Origin: Bacillus sp. UNC41MFS5
GTDB lineage: Bacteria > Bacillota > Bacilli > Bacillales_B > DSM-18226
Assembly (NCBI RefSeq): GCF_000686805.1
Contig: NZ_JMLP01000010.1
Coordinates: forward strand, 310,001 to 374,000
DNA length: 64,000 bases
Direction: 5' to 3'
Numbering within the stretch: position 1 is the stretch's first letter; each line of letters begins with the position of its first letter. Made by a program: the position numbers and the translations under genes. The notes under the pieces were generated by a model. That model did no database searches and was not told where the DNA came from. It worked only from the letters and a program-made list of their open reading frames with translations. Below, one piece after another: positions 43,867-51,259 of this stretch.

Positions 43867-44769
43867 ATGCTAAATTTACCTAAAAAGGTCACGATCATCG
43901 AGGTCGGCCCTCGGGATGGACTGCAGAATGAAAAGTTATTTGTACCAACTGTTATAAAAAAACAATTTATCGAAGAATTAAGGAAAGCTGGTATTCAAGA
44001 AATGGAACTCACGTCGTTTGTATCACCAAAATGGGTGCCTCAAATGAGCGATGCCGCTGAAATAGCAGCCGACTGCCTTGATGCTGATTCCAGAAATATT
44101 GTTCTAGCACCGAACCGTAGAGGGATTGACAGAGTATACTCTACCAATTGTCAAGCTGTTGCTGTATTTGTTGGCGTCAGCAATAGCTTTAATCTTAAAA
44201 ATATTAATAAAACAACAAAGGATAGTATGACGGAACTTGTACCAATCATTTCTGAATTAAAAGAGAAGAATTATTTTGTCCGGGCCTGCATTTCTACCGC
44301 CTTTTATTGTCCTTATGAGGGAAAAATCAATGAGAGTGATACGATAAAGCTTTGCCAAGAATTTGTTGACGCAGGTGTTGATGAATTAAGCGTTGCCGAT
44401 ACTATCGGGATGGCAGCTCCAGATGAGTGCTTTGCTTTGTTTTCCCAATTGAAAAGTCTTTTTCCTCATACACTCTTAACTGCCCATTATCATGACACAC
44501 GAAAGCTCGCCCTTGCGAACATTTTTGCCTCTCTCCAGGCAGGAATCGACCGATTCGATACCTCTGCCGGCGGGCTTGGCGGTTGTCCATTTGCACCTGG
44601 TGCTTCTGGAAATGTAGCAACAGAGGACGTGGTTTATATGCTTGAACGGATGGGGATTGATACCGGGGTTGATTTGAATAAGTTGATTGATGCAATTGAA
44701 GTCGTACGCCCTCATCTTTCCAGACAAATTGAAAGCGGATACTATCGCCTGCATGTGCAAACTGTTTAA
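43867..44769 (+). CDS. Hydroxymethylglutaryl-CoA lyase
   Basis: 300-residue TIM-barrel enzyme: metal and catalytic motif VGPRDGLQNE (about 14-22), AHYHDTRKLALAN with H207 and H209, and the catalytic cysteine C240 in GGLGGCPFAPGASGN. It splits HMG-CoA into acetyl-CoA and acetoacetate, the last step of leucine breakdown. GGAGG precedes the ATG at 43867; an ATG four bases upstream is out of frame and stops at once. Related to B. subtilis YngG, which sits in a different operon there. Confidence 0.93.
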   Translation: MLNLPKKVTIIEVGPRDGLQNEKLFVPTVIKKQFIEELRKAGIQEMELTSFVSPKWVPQMSDAAEIAADCLDADSRNIVLAPNRRGIDRVYSTNCQAVAVFVGVSNSFNLKNINKTTKDSMTELVPIISELKEKNYFVRACISTAFYCPYEGKINESDTIKLCQEFVDAGVDELSVADTIGMAAPDECFALFSQLKSLFPHTLLTAHYHDTRKLALANIFASLQAGIDRFDTSAGGLGGCPFAPGASGNVATEDVVYMLERMGIDTGVDLNKLIDAIEVVRPHLSRQIESGYYRLHVQTV

Positions 44770-44847
44770 ATTTACTTTCAGTGAATAATCATTCTACTAC
44801 TAATGCATCTTATTAATTGAGACTAACTTGAAGGGAGACTGATTATT

Positions 44848-44991
44848 TTGAGCCAAAAACGCGATAAAGGTTCCAGTCAAAAGGGAAAAAACTATGCTGA
44901 AACTGCAGGTGGAGGACAGCGGGTGATGGCCGCTGAAGAAGTCGAAAAAGCCATCCACCCTACCAAAAGGCAAAACTCAGAGCAATCATAA
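44848..44991 (+). CDS. Small hydrophilic protein, 47 residues, unknown
   Basis: TTG at 44848, with AAGGGAG ten bases upstream, opens SQKRDKGSSQKGKNYAET, then AGGGQRVMAAEEVEKAIHPT and a polar tail. It is rich in K, Q, G, S and E, with no hydrophobic segment, the composition of small spore or intrinsically disordered proteins. I know no exact match. It may follow HMG-CoA lyase on the same transcript (78-base gap, no terminator seen). Coding potential rests on the ribosome site and composition. Confidence 0.5.
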   Translation: MSQKRDKGSSQKGKNYAETAGGGQRVMAAEEVEKAIHPTKRQNSEQS

Positions 44992-45003
44992 CTTTTAAAC
45001 TCA

Positions 45004-45180
45004 AGGCTGTGTCAATAGTTATTGCTGATATTTTAGCCATGTTGATTGGAGAGGAAAAGCGCGAGACTCCTGCGGGATTACTGTGGAAACCTCACAGTCG
45101 CTATGCACCGAGGAGGCGGTTAGTAACCGCCAACCGCACGCGCCTGAAGCGCAAATCAACATCCGAGAATAGCACAGCCA
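45004..45180. repeat. Dispersed repeat family B, extended copy (right flank of ketone-body cassette)
   Basis: Outer ends GGCTGTG (45005-45011) and CACAGCC (45173-45179), inner ends ATGTTGATT (45039) and AATCAACAT (45154-45162). The interior has AAGCGCGAGACTCCTGCGGG, GAGGAGGCGG and GCGCCTGAAGCGC, homologous to the reverse complement of the 41842-41944 element. A 131-codon ORF across it is fortuitous. Confidence 0.78.
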
Positions 45181-45185
45181 AACTC

Positions 45186-45221
45186 AAAAAGCCGCTCGTT
45201 GGTGTCAGCGGCTTTTTCTAT
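45186..45221 (+). terminator. Terminator downstream of repeat B
   Basis: AAAAAGCCGCT pairs with AGCGGCTTTTT around a ten-base loop; it separates the cassette from yqkD. Confidence 0.82.
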
Positions 45222-45303
45222 GCTAAAATAAAAACTGTTAATTTATGGGCGCTGGGTGCTTATTTTACATATGTTAATATAAATACTACGGGAGGTGCCA
45301 TTA

Positions 45304-46224
45304 ATGAAGAAGGCTTTCCGAACCTTGTTCGTCTTGTTGTTTTTCTGGTTATCTCTTGGTTTGTATTTTACAAACCGTCTCATGTATATGAAAAAGAAGG
45401 ATGAGGATTTAATTTTACGACGGGAGAAAGAGGCAGGCAGGTATAATCCCGAGGAATTTGAGTCCCTGCCGAAGCGGGAGATTGATATTCCTTCCCCTTT
45501 TGGTTATATGATTAAAGCTCTTCTTGTTGAACCGCACCAGACCAATCGTTATATTATTATTTCTCATGGTGTGACCGAAACGAAAATTAATTCGATTAAA
45601 TACGCGAATCTGTTTTTAGCGCGAGGGTTTAATACGTTAATTTATGACCATCGCCGCCACGGGGAATCCGGCGGCAAAACCACAAGCTTTGGTCATTATG
45701 AAAAATTTGATTTAAAAACTGTCGTCGATTGGCTCAAAAAAGAAAAAGGACCTCAGCTTGAACTCGGTATTCACGGTGAATCGATGGGGGCCGCTACCAT
45801 GCTTCTATATGCTGGGCTTCTTGAGGACGGGGCTGATTTTTATATTGCTGATTGTCCATTTTCGGATTTTAAGGAGCAGCTTGCCTATTTAATTAAAAAG
45901 GATTTTAAGCTCGTCCCTAGTCTTTTATTGCCAATCGGTGATGCACTTTTACGACTCCGAGACAAATATTCGATTCGAAATGTATCGCCGATTTCGGTTA
46001 TTGAAAATATCAAACATCCAATTTTGTTTATACACAGCCAAAAGGATGATTTTATTCTCCCGACCATGACAAAGGATTTATTTGAGCAAAAAAAGGGGCC
46101 TAAAATGCTCTATTTAGCGGCTAACGGTCGCCATGCCCAGTCATTTAACGAAAACCGGGCTGATTATGAACGAGTGATTGATGAATTTTTACAAAAGTAT
46201 GTTGACCATGCGTTGCCAAACTAA
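45304..46224 (+). CDS. yqkD: YqkD, alpha/beta hydrolase
   Basis: 306 residues from the ATG at 45304, eight bases after GGGAGG; a GTG nine bases earlier overlaps the site. N-terminal signal anchor (about 6-24), then an alpha/beta hydrolase fold with oxyanion region SHGVTETK, nucleophile serine in GIHGESMGA (GxSxG), acid in HSQKDDFI and histidine in NGRHAQS. Probably a membrane-tethered esterase facing outside; substrate unknown. It matches B. subtilis YqkD in position. Confidence 0.88.
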   Translation: MKKAFRTLFVLLFFWLSLGLYFTNRLMYMKKKDEDLILRREKEAGRYNPEEFESLPKREIDIPSPFGYMIKALLVEPHQTNRYIIISHGVTETKINSIKYANLFLARGFNTLIYDHRRHGESGGKTTSFGHYEKFDLKTVVDWLKKEKGPQLELGIHGESMGAATMLLYAGLLEDGADFYIADCPFSDFKEQLAYLIKKDFKLVPSLLLPIGDALLRLRDKYSIRNVSPISVIENIKHPILFIHSQKDDFILPTMTKDLFEQKKGPKMLYLAANGRHAQSFNENRADYERVIDEFLQKYVDHALPN

Positions 46225-46259
46225 AACAGACTGTCCAAAATGGATCAGTCTGTTTTTTC
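46223..46259. terminator. Bidirectional terminator between yqkD and yqkB
   Basis: AAAACAGACTG pairs with CAGTCTGTTTT and is flanked by A and T runs; it overlaps both gene ends. Confidence 0.83.
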
Positions 46260-46577
46260 TTTGATTATTAAACTCATATGGCCATTTAGGATTTGCTGCG
46301 GGCTTTTTAGTTGAAAGCAATTAGCCGTAGGGGAAAAATCAATTTTCATTTGCTCATCGAAAAAAACAGTTTTTGATTTTTCTACATAAATCGGTCGCTC
46401 ATTTGTCTCAATCGCGATATCAGTAGTTTCTAATTCCGGGATAAACCACAAAGCCACTACCCCATTTACGGCACAACCACAGCCGTCGGTATCGTATTTT
46501 AATTTTAAGTACCCTTCTCGATCATTAATTCTCTCATTTATTTTTTCAGCTGCCGCTGTAGTTATAGTTATCTCCAA
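46245..46577 (-). CDS. yqkB: YqkB, HesB/IscA-like Fe-S assembly family protein
   Basis: 110 residues from a TTG at 46577, which lies eight bases after GAGGGGAG and gives the start (M)EITIT expected for YqkB; the ATG at 46604 has no site. Conserved segment LKLKYDTDGCGCAVNG contains a CxC pair, and FSPTANCFQLKSPQQIL ends the domain. The family resembles A-type Fe-S carriers but lacks the standard C-terminal CGC motif. Function is unproven. Confidence 0.8.
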   Translation of the reverse strand: MEITITTAAAEKINERINDREGYLKLKYDTDGCGCAVNGVVALWFIPELETTDIAIETNERPIYVEKSKTVFFDEQMKIDFSPTANCFQLKSPQQILNGHMSLIIKEKTD

Positions 46578-46727
46578 GTTTATTGCTCCCCTCTTTTTTA
46601 GCATATGGTGATTGTACCACAGGTTTGGTAAAGTTGTTTCTTCTTTGCTTATGGATTTAGTTGATTTTTCCTTCTATTCCATTTAATCTCATAATTATTA
46701 GGAATTTAAAATAAAGGGGTGCTTTTC

Positions 46728-46934
46728 ATGTCAAAAACACAAATCAAAGTAAACGATAACGGGTCACTGAGAATTACAGGTGATGTGGAATTATTAGATG
46801 GCGAGGGCAACGTCTATACAACAAAGCCATCCTTTTCCCTCTGCCGCTGTGGTTTGTCCAATAACAAACCATTTTGCGACGGCTCACATAAAGGAAAATT
46901 TCAATCCCAGGTGCGGCTGCCTAAAGAAGAATAA
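46728..46934 (+). CDS. CDGSH iron-sulfur domain protein
   Basis: 68 residues from the ATG at 46728, after AAAGGGG. The cluster motif is complete: CRCGLSNNKPFCDGSH (CxCx2Sx3PxCDGSH, about 39-54), giving a 3-Cys-1-His [2Fe-2S] site as in mitoNEET. No membrane anchor. Bacterial members are soluble redox or cluster-transfer proteins without firm roles. It sits next to yqkB on the opposite strand. Not, to my knowledge, present at this spot in B. subtilis. Confidence 0.88.
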   Translation: MSKTQIKVNDNGSLRITGDVELLDGEGNVYTTKPSFSLCRCGLSNNKPFCDGSHKGKFQSQVRLPKEE

Positions 46935-46942
46935 GAACAAAC

Positions 46943-46974
46943 AGAGCGGCTTCATAATACGAAGCCGCTCTTTC
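46943..46974. terminator. Bidirectional terminator between the CDGSH gene and yqjX
   Basis: AGAGCGGCTTC and GAAGCCGCTCT form an 11-bp perfect stem with a seven-base loop followed by TTCTAT. Confidence 0.82.
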
Positions 46975-47309
46975 TATAATTCTGTCAGCCGAATGTCAGC
47001 AATGGTATCCATCGGAATCCGGTGCACTTCTTCAAAGCGGTTCAGCACATGAAGCCGTTGGGTCAGTTCGTCCCAGTAATGGATTTTGCCAATCACGATT
47101 TCATAGTTCCGATTCCGGTAATGGGTGATGGTAACATATTGATCATATTCAATCGCTTCGGACAAAATCTCGTTCATCAATTCCAGCTGCTGTTCATCCA
47201 TTTCTCGTTTCTGTTCATACCGGTCTTCCTTCACCCAATCCCTGAGTAGTTTCACGTGCTCAGGAAGCATCATCGATGTCCATTTGATCCTTCCTCGATC
47301 ACGAATCAT
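46974..47309 (-). CDS. yqjX: YqjX, YolD-like protein
   Basis: 111 residues with the YolD pattern MIRDRGRIKWTSMMLPEHV at the start and YEIVIGKIHYWDELTQRLHV in the second half, a small beta-rich Sm-like fold. YolD proteins are almost always encoded right after a Y-family polymerase gene, as here, and are thought to assist it. It begins 17 bases after yqjW and is the last gene of that SOS unit. Confidence 0.88.
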   Translation of the reverse strand: MIRDRGRIKWTSMMLPEHVKLLRDWVKEDRYEQKREMDEQQLELMNEILSEAIEYDQYVTITHYRNRNYEIVIGKIHYWDELTQRLHVLNRFEEVHRIPMDTIADIRLTEL

Positions 47310-47326
47310 ACGCCTCTCCTTCTTTC

Positions 47327-48586
47327 CTATCTTTTATGTCCGCCGACAAGTGTAGCCCGGTGCTTAGCAGTTCCGGCAGCGGTATAAGAAACAGCGCGCA
47401 ATAAGGAACCTGAGCCAAAGCGTCTACGCACCGTATCTACCACATAGCCCAGCTCACGCCGCTTATAGGCACCCATGTCGAAAAGGTCAAGCTGGAGCTC
47501 GAGGTCATCAACAATATTGCTGATGGCAATCGAAATCTGCCGTACTGTCTTTCCGGTATAATGCTCATGAAATAATTCAAGACAAACACGATAAAGCTCC
47601 ATCGTCACATTTGTTGGCTGTCCAATCGTTCTCGAGCGATGAAAACCGCCGCCAAATTCGTCCTGGCTATAGCCAACTCCGAGACTAATCGTTCTCCCTG
47701 CCTTTCGATGCGTCCGTGCCCGCCTTGCTACTTCCTCACACATTTCTAAAATGACCGTCTTAATTTCCGCTTCCTCTTTATAGTCCCTTAACAGAATTTG
47801 ACTTTTCCCAAAGCTAATCTGCCCTTGAATAAGCGGTGCACCCAATTCAGAGAGATCAACACCCCAGGCATGATAATAAAGCTGGTTTCCCATGATGCCA
47901 AATTTCTTTTCCAACGTTTCTAAATCATAGCGGGCGAGCTGACCGACAGTAAAAATGCCCATCCCATTTAATGTTTTTTCCACGCGCCTGCCGATCCCCC
48001 ACATTTCTCTAAGCGGCGACACATTCCAAAGCTTGGTTTGGACATCTTCATACGTCCACTCGGCCACTCCTTTTTTCTTGGCATCAAGGTCAAGACATAG
48101 CTTCGACAGTAGCATGTTCGGGCCAATTCCAACAGCACATGGCAACTGAAACTCCCGTTCGATATCATTCTTTATTTTTTGGGCGATCGTGCGGGCATCC
48201 CCCCACAACTGCATCGCACCATCCACTTTAATAAAGCTTTCATCGACGCTATAGACATGGATGGCTTCTTTTGGAACATAGCGGTTAAATACACGGGAAA
48301 TTTCTGTGGCAATGCGCAAATACGTTGCCATTTTGGGCTCAACAATTTGAATCCTAGGGTCTTTAGGAATCTCGAACATCCGGGAACCCGTTTTGATGCC
48401 AAATTCTTTTTTCATCCGCGGCGAAGCAGCAAGGACAATACTTCCCTGCCGCTCTTTTTGACCGACAACAGCTAAATAACATTCCATTGGGTCAAGGCCG
48501 TGCATGACAGCCGAACAACTGGCATAAAAACTCTTCATGTCCACACATAAAATTTTATTTTGCGGCAGTACGCTGTAATCCACCAT
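47327..48586 (-). CDS. yqjW: YqjW (UvrX-like), Y-family DNA polymerase
   Basis: 419 residues with polymerase metal ligands D16 (CVDMKSFYAS) and D115/E116 (YSVDESFIK), the HhH region (LREMWGIGRRVEKTLNGM), a little-finger domain, and clamp-binding LQLDLF at about 374. The serine/cysteine in the steric-gate region (SFYASC) fits the UvrX/UmuC-like branch. It bypasses DNA lesions after SOS induction. Two LexA-type boxes lie between it and yqzH. yqjX follows. Confidence 0.92.
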   Translation of the reverse strand: MVDYSVLPQNKILCVDMKSFYASCSAVMHGLDPMECYLAVVGQKERQGSIVLAASPRMKKEFGIKTGSRMFEIPKDPRIQIVEPKMATYLRIATEISRVFNRYVPKEAIHVYSVDESFIKVDGAMQLWGDARTIAQKIKNDIEREFQLPCAVGIGPNMLLSKLCLDLDAKKKGVAEWTYEDVQTKLWNVSPLREMWGIGRRVEKTLNGMGIFTVGQLARYDLETLEKKFGIMGNQLYYHAWGVDLSELGAPLIQGQISFGKSQILLRDYKEEAEIKTVILEMCEEVARRARTHRKAGRTISLGVGYSQDEFGGGFHRSRTIGQPTNVTMELYRVCLELFHEHYTGKTVRQISIAISNIVDDLELQLDLFDMGAYKRRELGYVVDTVRRRFGSGSLLRAVSYTAAGTAKHRATLVGGHKR

Positions 48587-48611
48587 GACTAATCCCTCAC
48601 AACTTAAATAT

Positions 48612-48625
48612 CGAACGTTTGTTCC
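48612..48625. promoter_or_regulatory. LexA (SOS) box 1 upstream of yqjW
   Basis: CGAACGTTTGTTCC matches the Gram-positive SOS box CGAACN4GTTCG at nine of ten defined positions; it is 26 bases before the yqjW start. Confidence 0.75.
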
Positions 48626-48650
48626 TTTTTAGTATATTCACTATCATAAG

Positions 48651-48664
48651 CGAATATGCGTTCG
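48651..48664. promoter_or_regulatory. LexA (SOS) box 2 upstream of yqjW
   Basis: CGAATATGCGTTCG also matches CGAACN4GTTCG at nine of ten positions, 26 bases from box 1; together they bracket the likely yqjW promoter and lie upstream of yqzH. Confidence 0.72.
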
Positions 48665-48744
48665 TATTCAATGGAAATTTTTTGACACTATTTCGTTTAT
48701 GGAAGTCGGATAAAAAATAGTATAATGTGTGTGAGGTGCTTGTT

Positions 48745-48936
48745 ATGGATAAAAAACTAGTCGTAAAGATGATAAAAAATTGTTTTAAACAGTATTACGA
48801 AGCGGACTCCATGCCTATTGGAGAAAAGGATTTGGAGGTGCTCACGAAGCGAATTTTCCAATTAAAAGAGGACGAACCAACTGCAAACTTATATGAGGTC
48901 ATCAATGATACGGTGTATGAATTTTTAACAGGCTAA
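48745..48936 (+). CDS. yqzH: YqzH-like protein
   Basis: 63 residues from the ATG at 48745 (GAGGTG six bases upstream; a start at 48727 would precede that site). Soluble, acidic, with DKKLVVKMIKNCFKQYY at the start and EPTANLYEVINDTVYEFL at the end. It holds the place of B. subtilis yqzH next to yqjW. Function is unknown; divergent from the SOS operon and possibly sharing the second LexA box. Confidence 0.72.
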   Translation: MDKKLVVKMIKNCFKQYYEADSMPIGEKDLEVLTKRIFQLKEDEPTANLYEVINDTVYEFLTG

Positions 48937-48942
48937 TGATCA

Positions 48943-48972
48943 AAATAAAAAAAGCCCCTGAAAAAGAGGCTT
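48943..48972 (-). terminator. Terminator after yqjQ
   Basis: On the minus strand AAGCCTCT and AGGGGCTT pair with one G-U and run into TTTTTATTTTG. Confidence 0.78.
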
Positions 48973-48982
48973 CACATAATTC

Positions 48983-49780
48983 CTATTTCTGATTAAAAGC
49001 GCGTCTGCCAATCCGCTCAAACAACCGAGGGAAGAGTACGTACACAACGCTCCCCATATTCATCCAACGCGGCAAATTGATCTCCCTTGTTTTCGTCAGC
49101 ATGCTGTCCACGACCTTCTCGGCGACATACTCGGGCTTGAGCATAAATCTCTGGACATTTTTAACATAGGTGCCTTTTTCGTCGGCAATATTAAAAAAAT
49201 TGGTAGCGATTGGGCCAGGATTCACGGAGGTCACAAGTACATTAAAATCTGCTAATTCCATCCGCAGTGAGTTTGTGTAACCAAGAACCGCATGCTTTGA
49301 GGCTGAATAGACACTCGATTTAGGTGTGGCAATTTTCCCAGCTTGGGAGGCAATATTAATAATATGGCCAAAACGCCTTTCACGCATTTTCGGCAGCACC
49401 ATGCTTGTACAGGCCATCAGCCCAACCACATTGACATCAAACATGCCTTTAATTTCATCCAATGTCGCCAAGTGGGCTTCACGGAAGACTCCAAAGCCGG
49501 CATTATTAACAAGGATATCAATATCCCCGATTGTATCGAAAATCCGTTGAAAAACCTTCTTTATCTCAGCTGTATCCGACACATCCAACTGATAAACATC
49601 TACTTTAACGGGATGCTTTTGCTCAAGATCCATTCGCAATTGCTCGAGCTTACTAATACTTCGGGCTAATAGCACAAGATTGGCACCGCTAGAAGCACAA
49701 AGCTTGGCGATTTCCGCTCCAATCCCTCCTGATGCACCAGTTATCACGATATTTTTACCTTTTAATTGTTCCCTAACCAT
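48983..49780 (-). CDS. yqjQ: YqjQ, short-chain dehydrogenase/reductase
   Basis: 265 residues: cofactor loop TGASGGIGAEIAKLC (about 15-29), NNAGFGVF, catalytic Ser and YSASK (Tyr, Lys), and PGPIATNF, typical of classical SDRs; a C-terminal hydrophobic stretch (MGSVVYVLFPRLF) may touch the membrane. Substrate unknown; relatives include ketoacyl and sphinganine-type reductases. GAGGTG lies five bases before the ATG. yqjP lies 30 bases upstream on the same strand. Confidence 0.9.
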   Translation of the reverse strand: MVREQLKGKNIVITGASGGIGAEIAKLCASSGANLVLLARSISKLEQLRMDLEQKHPVKVDVYQLDVSDTAEIKKVFQRIFDTIGDIDILVNNAGFGVFREAHLATLDEIKGMFDVNVVGLMACTSMVLPKMRERRFGHIINIASQAGKIATPKSSVYSASKHAVLGYTNSLRMELADFNVLVTSVNPGPIATNFFNIADEKGTYVKNVQRFMLKPEYVAEKVVDSMLTKTREINLPRWMNMGSVVYVLFPRLFERIGRRAFNQK

Positions 49781-49810
49781 TTCTACACCTCATCTGAGTT
49801 GATTCCAAGG

Positions 49811-50773
49811 CTAAATTTTAGCCTGAAAAAGAACAGGATTCGTCCCCTTACTACTAATCTCCCCAATAGATGATAAATAGTCAAGTTGTGCGACGGTTTC
49901 GGAAATGGTCAGCATCAGTTCACGCTGGTAAACAGTCGGAAACAAGCGTTTACAAATTTCAAATACGGTCAACTCTTCTTCTTTTAACCAGCTATGAACC
50001 GTCATGGCCCGCTCGTGCTGCCGCACCAATCGTTTATCAACCAACTCTGCTAACTTATAAACTTCCTCCCCATGACCAGTGTAGACACATTGAATGGGAT
50101 ATGAAAGCAGCTTCTTCATCGAGTCATTATGCTGCAACAGTGGCTTCGGTCTTTTTGTTTCACCAGGGGCTGGAGGCTCTAACAATGGATTGGGAGAAAT
50201 ATGTGCTAAAATCAAATCTCCGCCAATTAAAATTCCATCCTTTTCCCGGTAGAGGGCAATGTGGCTTTGGGCATGACCCGGTGTTTCAATGACCTGCCAT
50301 TCATGTAGCCCAGGAGGTCTCATTCCCTCAACAAGATGTCCAGTCAATGAGCGGTTGCAAGAATATTTCAATGTTTTTCTTAAATCTGAAAGCAAAGGAA
50401 AATATTCCTCAGGCAGACCGAACTCTAGAAAATGCACACGGAAAAATTCTTCTTGCTCTTGAAAAAAGACTTCAGTGGGATGAATCCATCGTTCATTCAG
50501 TTGATGACCATATACTTCTAAGGAGTCCGGAAAAAAATCAAGCATACCAACATGATCAGGGTGATGATGCGTTAGAATCACCTGCTCGATATCAGCAGGA
50601 CTTAAGCCTAAATCCCCCATTTGAACTTTAAGTGACTCCCAAGACTGTTCCGTTTTTACTCCAGCATCAACAAGTGTTAATCGCTCGCCTTTAATCAAAT
50701 AAACATTGACATCCCCGACCGCAAAAGGAGTCGGTACCGTAATTTTTGCAATTCCGTCTTTCCATTTTGTCAT
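49811..50773 (-). CDS. yqjP: YqjP, metallo-beta-lactamase-fold hydrolase
   Basis: 320 residues with the metal motif LTHHHPDHVGM (HxHxDH, about 68-78), TPGHAQSHIALY, GGDLILAH and TGHGEEV, all ligands of a two-metal MBL fold, then a C-terminal winged-helix-like segment (about 245-315). Closest known types are glyoxalase II-like or LACTB2-like hydrolases; the substrate is not known. First gene of yqjP-yqjQ and divergent from the T-box unit. Confidence 0.88.
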   Translation of the reverse strand: MTKWKDGIAKITVPTPFAVGDVNVYLIKGERLTLVDAGVKTEQSWESLKVQMGDLGLSPADIEQVILTHHHPDHVGMLDFFPDSLEVYGHQLNERWIHPTEVFFQEQEEFFRVHFLEFGLPEEYFPLLSDLRKTLKYSCNRSLTGHLVEGMRPPGLHEWQVIETPGHAQSHIALYREKDGILIGGDLILAHISPNPLLEPPAPGETKRPKPLLQHNDSMKKLLSYPIQCVYTGHGEEVYKLAELVDKRLVRQHERAMTVHSWLKEEELTVFEICKRLFPTVYQRELMLTISETVAQLDYLSSIGEISSKGTNPVLFQAKI

Positions 50774-50938
50774 TCCTAAATCCCCTTATCATTATTTTCG
50801 AATAAAGAATCCATTGATATAGATATGAACATTATGTGACATTTATTATATATACTAAAGTGTAGCGACTTTTTAACCAATTGTCATTATTTCTGCATAA
50901 TTTTTTAGAAAAAATAAAAAATTCACTAAATTTATCTA

Positions 50939-50968
50939 TTGACAGATGGGTTGTTTATCTTGCATAAT
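50939..50968 (+). promoter_or_regulatory. Sigma-A promoter of the T-box-proI unit
   Basis: TTGACA (50939-50944), an 18-base spacer ending TG, then CATAAT (50963-50968): a perfect -35 and an extended -10, directly ahead of the T-box leader. Confidence 0.8.
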
Positions 50969-50980
50969 CTAGTAAAAATT

Positions 50981-51226
50981 TGATTCGCTAAAGCGATGAA
51001 TAAGGCCAGTAAATGAGAAATGGCGAAAGAGAGTGAAGTTCGACGGCTGAAAGACTTCACCGCCCTCTTAATCATTGAACCTACCTTAGGAGCACTTAGG
51101 AAAACCTAACGCACATCCGGCGTTATCGGATTCGAGTGAACCCTTCTTAAAATTTAAGCAAGGGTAAATGAAGGTGGTACCACGGAAGCTAGACCTTTCG
51201 TCCTTTACGGATGAGGGGTCTTTTTG
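50981..51226 (+). promoter_or_regulatory. T-box leader (proline type) with regulated terminator
   Basis: The T-box sequence GAAGGTGGTACCACGGAA (51170-51187) carries the antiterminator bulge that pairs with the tRNA end. AGACCTTTCGTCC pairs with GGATGAGGGGTCT, then TTTTTGTTTT, forming the terminator (51191-51226). In the specifier region GAACCTACC, the codon CCT (51080-51082) fits proline. Uncharged tRNA-Pro should stabilise the antiterminator and turn on proI. Confidence 0.92.
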
Positions 51227-51259
51227 TTTTATTTAGGAGAATAAAAAGGAGGAATATAC

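Noticed and set aside
45009..45404. 131-codon ORF on the plus strand before yqkD
   Set aside because: It runs across repeat B and a terminator hairpin, has no ribosome site, and its end overlaps yqkD in another frame.
48682..48726. TTGACA and TATAAT upstream of yqzH as one promoter
   Set aside because: The hexamers are 33 bases apart and TATAAT lies almost on the ribosome site, so they cannot form a normal sigma-A promoter.
49870..50292. 140-codon plus-strand ORF
   Set aside because: Antisense to yqjP, whose metal-binding motifs lie on the minus strand; no ribosome site.
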